DNA of 64,000 nt from JALSRK01 sp964461995 (GCA_964461995.1 CAYWXL010000018.1:1-64000); one strand, 5' to 3'; positions 31,720 through 40,753 are shown, numbered from the stretch's first letter. Program-made: numbers and translations. Notes: generated by a model not told the origin, from the letters alone.

Positions 31720-33288
31720 ATGCTCCGCAGAGGAATCGCCGCTGTACCGTTCGCCCTGGCGTTGCTTTACTCCGCCTGGCAGGCCCAGGACGGCAGGCTG
31801 AAAGTTTCGATCGTCGATGCTGCTGCCGGAAAGCCCACGCCCGCTCGCGTCCGTCTGCTCGACGAAGATGACAAACGGCCCGTTGCCGCTCCCGAGGGCG
31901 CCATCGGCGTCCTGTGGGGGCGCAACGACCGGGCCGAAGGCTTTTCTTTTGCTTCCGGCGACGCCTTTTATGCCGACGGCTCCTTCAGCGCCCGCCTGCA
32001 TCCCGGCCGCTGGCGCCTCTCCGTTAGTAAGGGCTTTGAGTACCTGCCGGTCAACGAGACGCTTGACGTCGCCCCGGGCTCGAGCCTCGAACGCGAGATC
32101 CGCTTGGAGCGCTGGATCGACATGCCCGGCCGCGGCTGGTATTCCTCCGACGACCACATCCACCTGCAGCGCTCGCCCCGCGACGACCCGGCCATCCTCC
32201 GCTGGATCGCCGGCGAGGACATCCACGTCGGCAACATCCTTGAGATGGGCGATTTTTGGGCCACTTACTTCACCCAGTACGCCTTCGGGGCGGAGGGCCG
32301 GTATAGCGAAGCGGGCCGCATCCTCTCGCCGGGCCAGGAGGAGCCGCGCACGCCGGAGATCGGCCACACGATCTCGCTCGGGGCCACGCAACTGGTCCGG
32401 TTCCGGGACGACTACTACAACTACGCTCGCTACTTCGACCGCGTCCATGCCCTGGGCGGCATCAGCGGCTTCGCCCACCAGGCTATTAGTTTCCACGGGT
32501 ACCGGGGCATGGTCCTGACGGCGCTCGCCGGCAAGGTCGATTTTCTCGAGTTGGCCCAGTTCTGCGTCGATGAGGGTCCGCTGGCCACCCGCTTCTACTA
32601 CCAGTTCCTCGACCTCGGGATCCCGCTTACGGCCTTGGCGGGCAGCGACTACCCTTGGTGCGGCCGGGGGAAACGATATGGCCTCGCCGAGAACTGGGCC
32701 CAGATCGGTAACGCCCGTTTCTACACCTACGTGGGCGGGGAGCTCACCTTCGAGAAGTGGTTCGCTGCGGTAAAGGCGGGGCATACATTCGTCACCACCG
32801 GGCCGATGCTCGAGTTCACCGTCAACGGCAAGCTGCCCGGCGAGAGAATCGACGTGCAGCCCAAGTCGCGCTTGCGAGTCCGGGCGGCGGCGTTTGGACA
32901 AAGCGAACACGTTCCACTAGAGCGGCTGGAGATCGTCGCTCACGGCAACGTGATCGCCCACGCCGACGGCTCGCCGGAGAAGCTAGAGATCGATCTGGAG
33001 CTCCCCGTGGATCACGGCCTTTGGATCGCCGCCCGGGCGAGGGCGGGCCGCGGCCAACTGGCGCACACCACGCCCGTCTACATCACCGTCAACGGCGGCG
33101 GCTTCCACAATCCCGAGACTTTTTCCCGCAACTTGCGAATGGCCGGGGAATACCTGGATGAACTCGAGAAAGAGCTCGCCTCTCCCAGCAAGGGGCTCAA
33201 CCGCCAGGCCGCCCGCCACGAAGCCCGCCTGCGCGAGTTGATCGCCGCCGCCCGCCGCCGTCTGGACGCCTTGGCCGCACAGCGTTGA
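31720..33288 (+). CDS. CehA/McbA-type PHP-family metallohydrolase
   Basis: 522 aa, exported (hydrophobic N-terminus RRGIAAVPFALALLYSAWQA). An N-terminal beta-sandwich (about 26-125) precedes a PHP-like domain: SSDDHIHLQR supplies the HxH metal motif, EMGDFW and FAHQAIS follow, and GSDYPWCG is a late metal-site motif. The last about 120 residues form another beta domain and a helical basic tail. Related proteins hydrolyse esters or carbamates, but most are uncharacterised. Start ATG 31720 has GGGAGG 7 bases upstream. Possible promoter TTGCGT (31632-31637) and TAGGCT (31655-31660), spacing 17. Confidence 0.72.
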   Translation: MLRRGIAAVPFALALLYSAWQAQDGRLKVSIVDAAAGKPTPARVRLLDEDDKRPVAAPEGAIGVLWGRNDRAEGFSFASGDAFYADGSFSARLHPGRWRLSVSKGFEYLPVNETLDVAPGSSLEREIRLERWIDMPGRGWYSSDDHIHLQRSPRDDPAILRWIAGEDIHVGNILEMGDFWATYFTQYAFGAEGRYSEAGRILSPGQEEPRTPEIGHTISLGATQLVRFRDDYYNYARYFDRVHALGGISGFAHQAISFHGYRGMVLTALAGKVDFLELAQFCVDEGPLATRFYYQFLDLGIPLTALAGSDYPWCGRGKRYGLAENWAQIGNARFYTYVGGELTFEKWFAAVKAGHTFVTTGPMLEFTVNGKLPGERIDVQPKSRLRVRAAAFGQSEHVPLERLEIVAHGNVIAHADGSPEKLEIDLELPVDHGLWIAARARAGRGQLAHTTPVYITVNGGGFHNPETFSRNLRMAGEYLDELEKELASPSKGLNRQAARHEARLRELIAAARRRLDALAAQR

Positions 33289-33356
33289 CCGTGCGGCCCC
33301 TCACTGCCCGGCCTTCTCCGGCATCGTCGTTCCGGCGCGGCTGTCCCACCGTCGGG

Positions 33357-33362
33357 GATAAT
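33357..33362 (+). promoter_or_regulatory. -10-like element of apgM
   Basis: GATAAT, 28 bases before ATG 33391, predicting a leader of about 22 bases. It covers the first bases of an alternative upstream start (33361), which is therefore unlikely. Confidence 0.4.
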
Positions 33363-33390
33363 GGGTGGGAAGAAAGGTGACAGAATAGCG

Positions 33391-34599
33391 ATGCCCTACG
33401 AATACCTGCGTGACCTGCTGAACAAGTCCAAGACCAAGATCGTGCTGCTCGTCATGGATGGTCTGGGCGGCTTGCCCGTCGAGCCGAACGGTCCCACCGA
33501 ACTCGAAGCCGCCCGCACGCCGAACATGGACCGCCTGGCCGCCGAAGGGACCCTCGGCCAGATCGTTCCTATCCGCAACGGCGTCACGCCCGGCTCCGGG
33601 CCCGCCCACCTGGCCCTGTTCGGCTACGATCCGCTCCAGTACGAGATCGGCCGCGGCGTGCTGGAGAGCTTCGGGATCAACCTCCCCGTCCATCGCGGTG
33701 ACGTCGCCGCCCGCGGGAACTTCTGCACGCTCGGCCCAGACGGCACGATTACCGACCGCCGCGCGGGCCGCATCCCCACCGACGAGGCCGTTCCCGTCGT
33801 CCAGAAGCTGAAGACGATCGAGCTGCCCGGCGTGAAGATCGACGTCGAGCACGTCAAGGAGCACCGCTTCGCCGTCGTCATGCGCGGCGAGGGGCTGAAC
33901 GACCAGATCGACGACACCGATCCCCAGCGCACCGGCGTCCCGCCGCTGCCCGCCAAGGCGCGCGTCCCGGAGGCCGCGAAGACCGCCGAGCTGTTCAACG
34001 CCTGGATCGCCAAAGCGCTAGAGGTGCTCAAGGACCAGCCCAAAGCCAACGGCCTCACCCTGCGCGGCTTCTCAACCGATCCGGGACTGCCCAAGTTCGC
34101 CGACGCCTATGGGCTGAAAGCGGCCTGCGTCGCCGTCTACCCCATGTACCGCGGCGTTTCCAAGCTGGTCGGCATGGACGTGATCGAGTTCGAGGGTGAA
34201 AGTCCGGCCGACGAGTTCGCCGCCGTGGCCCGCATCTGGGCCGACTACGACTTCGTCTTCATCCACATCAAGAAGACCGACAGCAAAGGCGAAGACGGCG
34301 ACTTCCAAGGCAAGGTCAAGATCATCGAGGGCGTGGACGAAGCGCTGCCGAGGCTCCTGGATTTGAAGCCCGACGTCCTGATGATCACGGGCGACCACTC
34401 GACCCCCAGCCGCCTGAAGACGCATTCCTGGCACCCCGTGCCGTTCCTGCTCTGGGCCCCGGCGACGGTTCGCCCGGACGATCAGACGGCGTTCGGGGAA
34501 AGCTCTTGTGCGCGCGGCGGCTTTGGCACTTTCTCGGCTGTGGACATCATGTCGCTGGCCCTGGCCCACGCCGGCCGGATGAACAAGTTCGGCGCGTGA
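33391..34599 (+). CDS. apgM: 2,3-bisphosphoglycerate-independent phosphoglycerate mutase (archaeal type)
   Basis: 402 aa. Converts 3-phosphoglycerate to 2-phosphoglycerate in glycolysis. Alkaline phosphatase superfamily motifs: Asp23 in LLVMDGLGG, catalytic Ser69 in TPGSGPAHLALFGYDP, HIKKTDSKGEDGD and MITGDHSTPS. This is the ApgM rather than the GpmI branch, judged by the GYDP stretch and overall length. Start ATG 33391 was chosen over 33361 because a -10 overlaps the latter. Confidence 0.92.
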   Translation: MPYEYLRDLLNKSKTKIVLLVMDGLGGLPVEPNGPTELEAARTPNMDRLAAEGTLGQIVPIRNGVTPGSGPAHLALFGYDPLQYEIGRGVLESFGINLPVHRGDVAARGNFCTLGPDGTITDRRAGRIPTDEAVPVVQKLKTIELPGVKIDVEHVKEHRFAVVMRGEGLNDQIDDTDPQRTGVPPLPAKARVPEAAKTAELFNAWIAKALEVLKDQPKANGLTLRGFSTDPGLPKFADAYGLKAACVAVYPMYRGVSKLVGMDVIEFEGESPADEFAAVARIWADYDFVFIHIKKTDSKGEDGDFQGKVKIIEGVDEALPRLLDLKPDVLMITGDHSTPSRLKTHSWHPVPFLLWAPATVRPDDQTAFGESSCARGGFGTFSAVDIMSLALAHAGRMNKFGA

Positions 34600-34632
34600 C
34601 CCTGGCCCCGGGATGCTGGGCGCACCGCTCTT

Positions 34633-35088
34633 TCAAGGACCGGGGATGACGGGCAGGACGGTCGGCCGGGGCGGGTCCGGCGGCTTCTGGAACACCAGCC
34701 ACCTTCCGGTCGGCGGCCGCTCACCGAGGCCCGCCGAGCGAAACAATTCCGGTTGTTCGAACCCCGAGAGGTAGACCCGGCCTTCGCCCGCCAGCACGCG
34801 GGCGGTTTCGCGGGCGACGGCGGCGGCGTCGCTCCACCGGCACTCGAAACCGACGACCTTGGTGAAAAAGCCGTCGCGGAACGGGATGTCCTCGGGCGGG
34901 CCCGGGTGCAGCATCACGTTCACGAGGTCGCGCACGGCGCGGCGTGCCTCGTAGACCTCATCGCGCTCGCCCAAGGCCACCACGCCGCCTAGCTCCAGGC
35001 GCGCGGCGATCCCCCGGAGAGTCTGGACGGCGGGCAGGGAAAGCAGCAGCACCCGGTCGTCGGGCGCCAACTCGATGTCGTCCAACAT
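34633..35088 (-). CDS. small methyltransferase-like protein downstream of thiC
   Basis: 151 aa. The order of strands and helices (DDRVLLLSLPAVQTLRGIA, then GVVALGERDEVY, then FFTKVVGFECRWSDAAAVA, ARVLAGEGRVYLSGF) resembles a small SAM methyltransferase, but the glycine-rich SAM loop is replaced by LLLSLPAVQT, so it may not bind SAM. It follows thiC on the same strand and may be co-transcribed. GTG 35124 is an alternative start that would put it 4 bases after the thiC stop. Function unknown. Confidence 0.55.
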   Translation of the reverse strand: MLDDIELAPDDRVLLLSLPAVQTLRGIAARLELGGVVALGERDEVYEARRAVRDLVNVMLHPGPPEDIPFRDGFFTKVVGFECRWSDAAAVARETARVLAGEGRVYLSGFEQPELFRSAGLGERPPTGRWLVFQKPPDPPRPTVLPVIPGP

Positions 35089-35128
35089 GCTTTGGGATAC
35101 CCGGGAACCGCCGCCCCGGCGCACCTGC

Positions 35129-36520
35129 TCACTTCTGGATCTCGACGATCGCCGGATCTTTCTGCTCCTTGCCGAGCACCGCTTCGGCCTGCTCCGGCGT
35201 GAAAGCCTCGACCTTGGCCGAGATGTTCATCGAACAGAACTTCGGCCCGCACATCGAGCAGAAGTGGGCGTCCTTGAACTTGTCGTCCGGGAGCGTCTCG
35301 TCGTGCATCTCCCGGGCCCGCTCCGGGTCGAGCGACAGCTCGAACTGCCGGTTCCAGTCGAAGTTGTAGCGGGCGCGGCTCAGCTCGTCGTCGCGGTCCC
35401 TCGCTCCGGGGCGATGCCGCGCCACGTCGGCGGCATGGGCGGCGATCTTGTAGGCGATGATGCCCTCGCGCACGTCGTCCTTGTCCGGCAGGCCCAGGTG
35501 CTCCTTGGGCGTCACATAGCAGAGCATCGACGCGCCGTACCAGCCGATCATCGCTGCGCCGATGGCCGAGGTGATGTGGTCGTAACCCGGGGCGATGTCG
35601 GTCACCAGCGGCCCCAGGGTGTAGAAGGGAGCCTCGTGACACATCTCCATCTCTTTGTCCACTTGCATCTTGATCTGGTCCATCGGGATGTGCCCGGGGC
35701 CCTCGATCATCACCTGGACGTCGTACTTCCAGGCCACCTCGGTCAGCTCGCCCAGCGTCTTCAACTCGGCGAACTGCGCCTCGTCGCTCGCATCGGCCAG
35801 CGAGCCTGGCCGCAGCCCGTCGCCGAGCGAGAAGGTCACGTCGTACTTCTGGAAGATCTTGCAGATATCCTCGAACCGCTCGTAGAGGAAGTTCTGGCGA
35901 TGGTTCTTCACCATCCACTCGGCCAGGATCGAGCCGCCGCGGCTCACGATCCCCGTCACCCGGCGCGTGGTCAGCGGGATGTGCTGCACCAGGACGCCGG
36001 CGTGGATCGTCATGTAATCGACGCCCTGTTCGGCCTGCTCCTCGATCACCTCGAGCATCAGCTCCGGCGTCAGGTCTTCCACCCGGCGCACCCGCGCTAC
36101 GGCTTCATAAATCGGTACGGTGCCGATCGGCACGGGCGAGTTCGAGATGATGGCCTGGCGGATCTTCGGAATGTCCCCTCCGGTGGAGAGATCCATCACC
36201 GTGTCGGCTCCGTACTTGATCGCGTAGCGGAGCTTCTCCAGCTCTTCGTCGATGTTGGAGGTCGTGGCCGAGTTGCCGATGTTGGCGTTGATCTTGCATT
36301 TGGCGGCGATGCCGATCGCCATCGGCTCCAGGTTCGTGTGGTTGATGTTGGCCGGGATCACCATCCGGCCCCGCGCCACCTCGCTGCGCACCAGCTCGGG
36401 ATCCAGATTCTCCCGGCGCGCCACGAACTCCATCTCTTCGGTGACGATTCCCCGGCGTGCGTAATGCATCTGCGTCCGGATCTTGTCGTTCCGCCGTTTC
36501 TCGACCCACTCGGTTCGCAT
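35129..36520 (-). CDS. thiC: phosphomethylpyrimidine synthase
   Basis: 463-aa radical SAM enzyme that makes the HMP-P pyrimidine of thiamine from aminoimidazole ribotide. Highly conserved blocks are present: MVIPANINHTNLEP, NANIGNSATTS, DTVMDLSTGGDI, and the C-terminal cluster motif CSMCGPKFC (Cys421, Cys424, Cys429). Length fits the shorter ThiC type without the N-terminal extension. AAGGAG lies 5 bases before the ATG and is flanked by a hairpin (36534-36552). No TPP riboswitch could be completed. Confidence 0.96.
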   Translation of the reverse strand: MRTEWVEKRRNDKIRTQMHYARRGIVTEEMEFVARRENLDPELVRSEVARGRMVIPANINHTNLEPMAIGIAAKCKINANIGNSATTSNIDEELEKLRYAIKYGADTVMDLSTGGDIPKIRQAIISNSPVPIGTVPIYEAVARVRRVEDLTPELMLEVIEEQAEQGVDYMTIHAGVLVQHIPLTTRRVTGIVSRGGSILAEWMVKNHRQNFLYERFEDICKIFQKYDVTFSLGDGLRPGSLADASDEAQFAELKTLGELTEVAWKYDVQVMIEGPGHIPMDQIKMQVDKEMEMCHEAPFYTLGPLVTDIAPGYDHITSAIGAAMIGWYGASMLCYVTPKEHLGLPDKDDVREGIIAYKIAAHAADVARHRPGARDRDDELSRARYNFDWNRQFELSLDPERAREMHDETLPDDKFKDAHFCSMCGPKFCSMNISAKVEAFTPEQAEAVLGKEQKDPAIVEIQK

Positions 36521-36525
36521 AACGT

Positions 36526-36552
36526 CTCCTTCGGAGGCCGCTCACCGGCCTC
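36526..36552 (-). promoter_or_regulatory. hairpin next to the thiC ribosome binding site
   Basis: On the minus strand, GAGGCC and GGCCTC (6-bp stem, 7-base loop, 36534-36552) end 2 bases before AAGGAG (36526-36531). The 3' arm also contains CTCC, which could instead pair with the GGAG of the Shine-Dalgarno, so two exclusive structures are possible. Inference only. Confidence 0.35.
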
Positions 36553-36590
36553 AGCCCTCCTTTGCGCTTTCCGCGCCCCCTTTACCTTCG

Positions 36591-36596
36591 AGTCTA
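36591..36596 (-). promoter_or_regulatory. -10-like element of thiC
   Basis: TAGACT on the minus strand directly preceded by TG, about 70 bases before the ATG. It would give a leader of about 63 bases, long enough for the hairpin but short for a complete TPP aptamer plus expression platform. Confidence 0.35.
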
Positions 36597-37730
36597 CAAC
36601 GTCTCCACCCTACCCGCCGTCAGCCGGTAGCGGCGGCCCCTCCACTCGATCACGTTCGACGTCGCCGAAAGCAGCAACCCGGCCATCCAGATCCAGGTCG
36701 CCAGCGGCACCAGCGCCACGTGGACCCAGCCGTGCCGCCGCCACCACGAGCGCTCCTCCGGTAGCTCCAGCATCATCACCCGGAGCCGCTGCCAGCCCTT
36801 CCAGAGGCCGGGAACAAGCTGTGCAATCAAAGTATACACTCCCGTCAAGTTTCCTGTGAAGGCCCACCAGGCCGACACCGCCATCGCCGTGCAGTAGATC
36901 AGATGCCCGGCCAGCGCCCCGGCCCACAGCGGCGGCCGGTAGACGCGGGTCAGGACGAGCTGGCGGCGGATCCAGGCGAACAGTTCCCACCAGCCGGTGC
37001 GGTCGGCGCTTACCACGGCCGCCCCCGGCGCGTAGACGACGTCGAGCCCGGCGTCCCGCACCGCGGCGGCCAGCGCGTAATCGTCGCTCACCGTGTTCCG
37101 CCACCGTTCCAGCACGCGAGCCGCCTCGAACGTCTTCCGCCGGATCGCCGTGGCGCCGCCCCAGGCGAGCGGCGCCGGGTCCGGCCCCAGCGTGCCTTCG
37201 ATGACGCCGTTCCACACCGCCCGGACGAGGGAAGGGAAGTCCGCGGGCTCCGGCAGGTAGTGCCGGTAGCCAGTCGCCGCCCCGGCCCGGGGCCGCTCCA
37301 GCGCCGCGACCAGCGCTTTGAGCCAGCCGGGGCGCACCCGGCCGTCGGAGTCGGCGAAGGCCAGCACCTGGCTCGACGTCCGGGCCGCCCGTACCGCCGC
37401 GGTCAGGTTGTGGACCTTCTCTCCCATCCCCGGCGGAGACTCTCCCGCAAGCACGACGCGCGCCTTCTCGGGTAGGACGCCTTCGGGGAGGTCTTCGGCC
37501 GCCCGGGCGGCGACGATCAGCTCGTAGTCCGGGTAGTCGAGCGAAGCCAGCGCGGCCAGGTTCTCGCGCAGCCCCTCGTCTTCGCCCTTTACGGGCACGA
37601 TCACTGTGGCCGGCGGCATCCGGTGCGGCCTCTCGCGGAGCTTCTCCCTGATGAACCGCAGCCGCGCCCGCTGCCCGCGCAGCGCCAAGAGTCCCAGTGC
37701 TATCGCCAGCCCGACCAGCCCCTCGAGCAT
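36594..37730 (-). CDS. GT2/GT21-like membrane glycosyltransferase
   Basis: 378 aa. An N-terminal helix (EGLVGLAIALGLLAL) is followed by a GT-A domain: PATVIVPVKGEDEGL, the metal motif FADSDGR, WGGATAIRRKTFEA, and SDDYALAAAV as the third acidic motif. WIRRQLVLTR lies where Q/RxxRW is expected but lacks the Trp. Three or four C-terminal helices follow. This layout resembles ceramide glucosyltransferases and the hopanoid GlcNAc transferase HpnI. Distance from the hopanoid operon and the altered motif make HpnI only one option. ATG 37730 starts directly at the membrane helix. Confidence 0.75.
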   Translation of the reverse strand: MLEGLVGLAIALGLLALRGQRARLRFIREKLRERPHRMPPATVIVPVKGEDEGLRENLAALASLDYPDYELIVAARAAEDLPEGVLPEKARVVLAGESPPGMGEKVHNLTAAVRAARTSSQVLAFADSDGRVRPGWLKALVAALERPRAGAATGYRHYLPEPADFPSLVRAVWNGVIEGTLGPDPAPLAWGGATAIRRKTFEAARVLERWRNTVSDDYALAAAVRDAGLDVVYAPGAAVVSADRTGWWELFAWIRRQLVLTRVYRPPLWAGALAGHLIYCTAMAVSAWWAFTGNLTGVYTLIAQLVPGLWKGWQRLRVMMLELPEERSWWRRHGWVHVALVPLATWIWMAGLLLSATSNVIEWRGRRYRLTAGRVETL

Positions 37731-37806
37731 GTCTACATTGTCACCGGACGGCCGGGACGCCTCCAAGGCAAACGGCTGTAACGGCACCAGCGTCTGCTGA
37801 CAGGGC

Positions 37807-37815
37807 TGTTACGAT
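37807..37815 (+). promoter_or_regulatory. extended -10 promoter of the hydroxyacyl-CoA dehydrogenase gene
   Basis: TGTTACGAT ends 8 bases before ATG 37824, the same distance as in ispH, so a leaderless mRNA is predicted. Confidence 0.5.
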
Positions 37816-37823
37816 GGACGGTT

Positions 37824-38771
37824 ATGAGCGCAGAAGCGAACAGGTTTCACCGCGCCGCCGTGATTGGGACGGGCATGATGGGGCCGGGGATTGCCGTCAC
37901 GCTGGCCGCCGGCGGGCTGCAGGTCACGCTATTGAGCCGGAAACAGGAGACGGCCCGGAGGGGACTCGAGAAGGCCCTCGGCCAACTGGATCTGCTGGCC
38001 GCCAACGGCCTCGTCTCCCAAGAGGCGGCTGAGGGAGCCAGGGACTCGCTTTCCGCCTCGGCGGACTTCGATCCCTCGATCCGCGAAGCCGACCTGGTGA
38101 TCGAATCCGCCCCTGAGGACATGGAATTCAAGAAACGGCTCTTCGCCCGGATGGACGCGCTCGCTGCGCCGGGGGCGGTCCTCGCCAGCAACACCTCAGG
38201 CCTCAGCATCACCGAGATCGCTTCCGCCTGCACGCGCCCCGAACGGGTGCTCACCACGCATTTCTGGAACCCGCCGCATCTGATGCCGCTCGTCGAAGTC
38301 GTCAAGGGGGCCCGCACCGATCACGCCGTGGCCGCCGCCGTCGTCGATCTGCTGCGACGCTGCGGCAAGACGCCGGTGCTGGTCAAGAAAGACACTCCGG
38401 GCCAGCTCGGCAACCGGCTGCAGATGGCCCTCGTACGCGAGGCGATCCATATCGTCGAGAGCGGCATCGCCGACCCTGAGGACGTGGACCTGGCCGCCAA
38501 GGCCGGCTTCGGCCTCCGGTTGCCCGTCTACGGCATCTTCGAACACCAGGATATGGTGGGGCTGGACCTTGGCTCCCGCGTCCTTGACTATGTTTCCCGC
38601 GACCTGAGCAACGTCCGCGGGCTGCCGCCGCTCGTCCGCGAGAAGCTCGACCGGGGTGAACTCGGCGTCAAGGCCGGTAAAGGTTTTTATGACTGGTCCA
38701 AGAAAGACGCCGAGGCCGTCAAGCAGCGCCGCGACCGCTTCGTGCTCGAGTTCCTCAAGAGCGGCTACTGA
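37824..38771 (+). CDS. 3-hydroxyacyl-CoA dehydrogenase family protein
   Basis: 315 aa, NAD-dependent. AAVIGTGMMGPGIAVTLAA is the dinucleotide fold; DLVIESAPEDMEFKKRLF, SNTSGLSITEIAS, and THFWNPPHLMPLVEVVKG are signature stretches, the last with the catalytic His. It ends in the usual helical dimer domain with GKGFYDWSKK. It acts in fatty-acid or butyryl-CoA metabolism, or on a related 3-hydroxyacid. ATG 37824 fits the extended -10 at 37807-37815. Confidence 0.88.
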   Translation: MSAEANRFHRAAVIGTGMMGPGIAVTLAAGGLQVTLLSRKQETARRGLEKALGQLDLLAANGLVSQEAAEGARDSLSASADFDPSIREADLVIESAPEDMEFKKRLFARMDALAAPGAVLASNTSGLSITEIASACTRPERVLTTHFWNPPHLMPLVEVVKGARTDHAVAAAVVDLLRRCGKTPVLVKKDTPGQLGNRLQMALVREAIHIVESGIADPEDVDLAAKAGFGLRLPVYGIFEHQDMVGLDLGSRVLDYVSRDLSNVRGLPPLVREKLDRGELGVKAGKGFYDWSKKDAEAVKQRRDRFVLEFLKSGY

Positions 38772-38851
38772 GCCGGCATCGGTCGCCCGCACGCGGCATC
38801 CGTGCCGAAGCCCGGCCACGTCCTTTTCACTGCGCCGCGCGTCTATTTGAC

Positions 38852-40753
38852 TTGAGGTACGTAGCTGTTCTCCTGTTGAGCTTCGCCGTCTGGGCGCAGC
38901 CGGCCACGGCGCAAGAGATCACCGTCGTCTCGGCCGCCAGCTATTTGCCCACCATCGCGCCGGACTCCTGGGCCTCGGCCTTCGGCTCGGGCCTGGCCGC
39001 CCGCACTACGGTGGCCGAGTTGGACGGTGACGGCCAATTCCCGCTCGAAGTCGACGGCGTCACGGTCGAGGTCGCCGGCCGGCCCGCCCGCATCCATTTC
39101 GTTTCCCCGGGCCAGGTGAACTTCCTCGTCCCTTCGTCGCTTTCCCCGGGCCTCGTTACCGTGATCCTCCGCAGCGCCGGCATGGACAAGGTCTTCAGCG
39201 GCCAGGTTCAGCTCCTCGCGGCGGCGCCCGCTCTGTTTTCTCAGGACTCGAGCGGCGCCGGCCCCGGCGCCATTCTCAACGCCGTGACGTTCGAGGCCGG
39301 CCCCTTCCAGGTGGAGACGCCTGAGCAGGCCGGCGACGACAAGCGCACCCGCCTGGCCCTGTTCGGCACCGGCTTCCGCTTCGCCTCCGAGCTGCGGGCG
39401 ATCGTCACCCTCGAGGACAGCCGGCAGGTCTTCCTGCCCCTGGAATACTTTGGCCCCGCGCCTGGCTTCTTCGGGCTCGACCAAGCCAATCTCGTCTTGC
39501 CTGCCGAGCTGGATTGCGCCGGCACGGTTCAGGTGGCCGTCGCCACCTCGGAGTTCCGCTCCAACGACGTCTCATTCGAGGTTGCTCCCCTCGATCCCTC
39601 CGAGATCCGGCTCGGGGAGCTGCGCCTTGATTCCAGCCGTGTGATCGGCGGCAACCCGGTCACTGGCCGGGTGCGGATCAACGGCTGCGCTCCCGCGGGC
39701 GGGTTCCTGGTCCACCTCCGCGCGGACAAGCCTGTCGCCCGTCCCCCGGACAGCGTCGTCGTTCCTCCCGGCCGGGTGGAGCAGGAGTTCACGATTGAAA
39801 CGAGCCTCCCGGTGGAGCAGCGCAGCGTGGTGATCGAAGCGGAGGCGGGCGAGGTGGTGCGCAGTGCCACGCTGGTGGTCGAGACCCGGGCGCCGGTCGA
39901 GGTCTCGAGCGTTTTGATCGAACCTCAAGTGGTGCTGGGCGGCAAACAGGCCACCGGGACGGTGCGGTTGCGGGAAGCGCCCGCCGTGGCGGTCTCCGTA
40001 GCGCTGTCCACCGACGCTCCCGACATCATCGAGTTGCCTGAGACGATCACGTTCCTGGCCGGGCAAGGGGAAGCGGACTTCCCGATCGTCACTGCGTTGG
40101 TCACGGCTCCCCGCTGGGTCAAGATCATCGCATCCGCGCCTCCCAGCTCGGCTGAGGGAAGCTTCGAAGTACGGCCGGCGGTAACGCTCTCGGCCCGCCC
40201 GGCGAGCGTGGTTGGCGGCCGGTCGATCACTCTCGAAATCGAGCTCGCCGAACCGGCTCCATTGGGCGGGGCTCAGGTTGCGCTCCGTAGCGACAGTCCT
40301 GTGGTCGTCGTGCCTTCGTTCGTGACCGTTCCCGTGGGACAGCGGGTTGTGACCGAGACCGTCCAGACGCAGCCCGTCAGCCGCGATCAAGAAGTGCGCA
40401 TCACCGCACGCTACGGCGGAGTCGAGGCTGCGGCCGTGGTGAAGATCCAGTCGCCGGCGTCGGCTACGCTGCAATCACTCGAGCTCAGTCCGACAACCGT
40501 ATCCGCCGGGGGCGCTTCTACGGCCACCGTCCGGCTCACCGCGCCTGCGCCCCAAGGCGGCCTGCAAGTCTTCCTCGGCCAGCAACCCCCCGCCGCGGTT
40601 CAAATGCCCTCGTTTATCCTTGTGCCGGCGGGGCAGGACACGGCGTTTTTCACGATCCGCGCCCCAGTGGTTGTGCTCTCACCCAGAACCGTTACGATCG
40701 AGGCGCGCGTGGGCGAGGTCAAGAAAACGGCCGAACTGACGATCCAGCCCTGA
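38852..40753 (+). CDS. secreted TIGR03437-domain protein with four tandem beta repeats
   Basis: 633 aa from a TTG start, signal peptide LLLSFAVWAQPATAQ. Residues about 22-245 show the TIGR03437 features known mainly from Solibacter relatives: VSAASYLPTIAPDSWASAFG, then ARIHFVSPGQVNFLVPS, LFGTGFRF, and LDQANLVLP. Four Ig-like repeats follow, starting near residues 250, 351, 443 and 540, each with a V-x-GG/AG turn, a V-x-VPxGQ-like strand (SVVVPPGR, TITFLAGQ, FVTVPVGQ, FILVPAGQ) and a final TIEA/ITAR strand. Likely surface-exposed or secreted; function unknown. Here the domain is N-terminal, whereas it was named as a C-terminal domain. Confidence 0.8.
   Translation: MRYVAVLLLSFAVWAQPATAQEITVVSAASYLPTIAPDSWASAFGSGLAARTTVAELDGDGQFPLEVDGVTVEVAGRPARIHFVSPGQVNFLVPSSLSPGLVTVILRSAGMDKVFSGQVQLLAAAPALFSQDSSGAGPGAILNAVTFEAGPFQVETPEQAGDDKRTRLALFGTGFRFASELRAIVTLEDSRQVFLPLEYFGPAPGFFGLDQANLVLPAELDCAGTVQVAVATSEFRSNDVSFEVAPLDPSEIRLGELRLDSSRVIGGNPVTGRVRINGCAPAGGFLVHLRADKPVARPPDSVVVPPGRVEQEFTIETSLPVEQRSVVIEAEAGEVVRSATLVVETRAPVEVSSVLIEPQVVLGGKQATGTVRLREAPAVAVSVALSTDAPDIIELPETITFLAGQGEADFPIVTALVTAPRWVKIIASAPPSSAEGSFEVRPAVTLSARPASVVGGRSITLEIELAEPAPLGGAQVALRSDSPVVVVPSFVTVPVGQRVVTETVQTQPVSRDQEVRITARYGGVEAAAVVKIQSPASATLQSLELSPTTVSAGGASTATVRLTAPAPQGGLQVFLGQQPPAAVQMPSFILVPAGQDTAFFTIRAPVVVLSPRTVTIEARVGEVKKTAELTIQP

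Noticed and set aside
36521..36620. TPP riboswitch upstream of thiC
   Set aside because: The leader has GGGGGCGC and GGGCTGAGG, like the first half of the aptamer, but lacks the conserved CCTGATCTGG...AATACC half. It is too short to hold a full element.
36594..37730. Calling the glycosyltransferase HpnI
   Set aside because: It has GT21-like features, but the Q/RxxRW motif is altered, no hpnJ or hpnK is nearby, and it lies 13 kb from the hopanoid operon.
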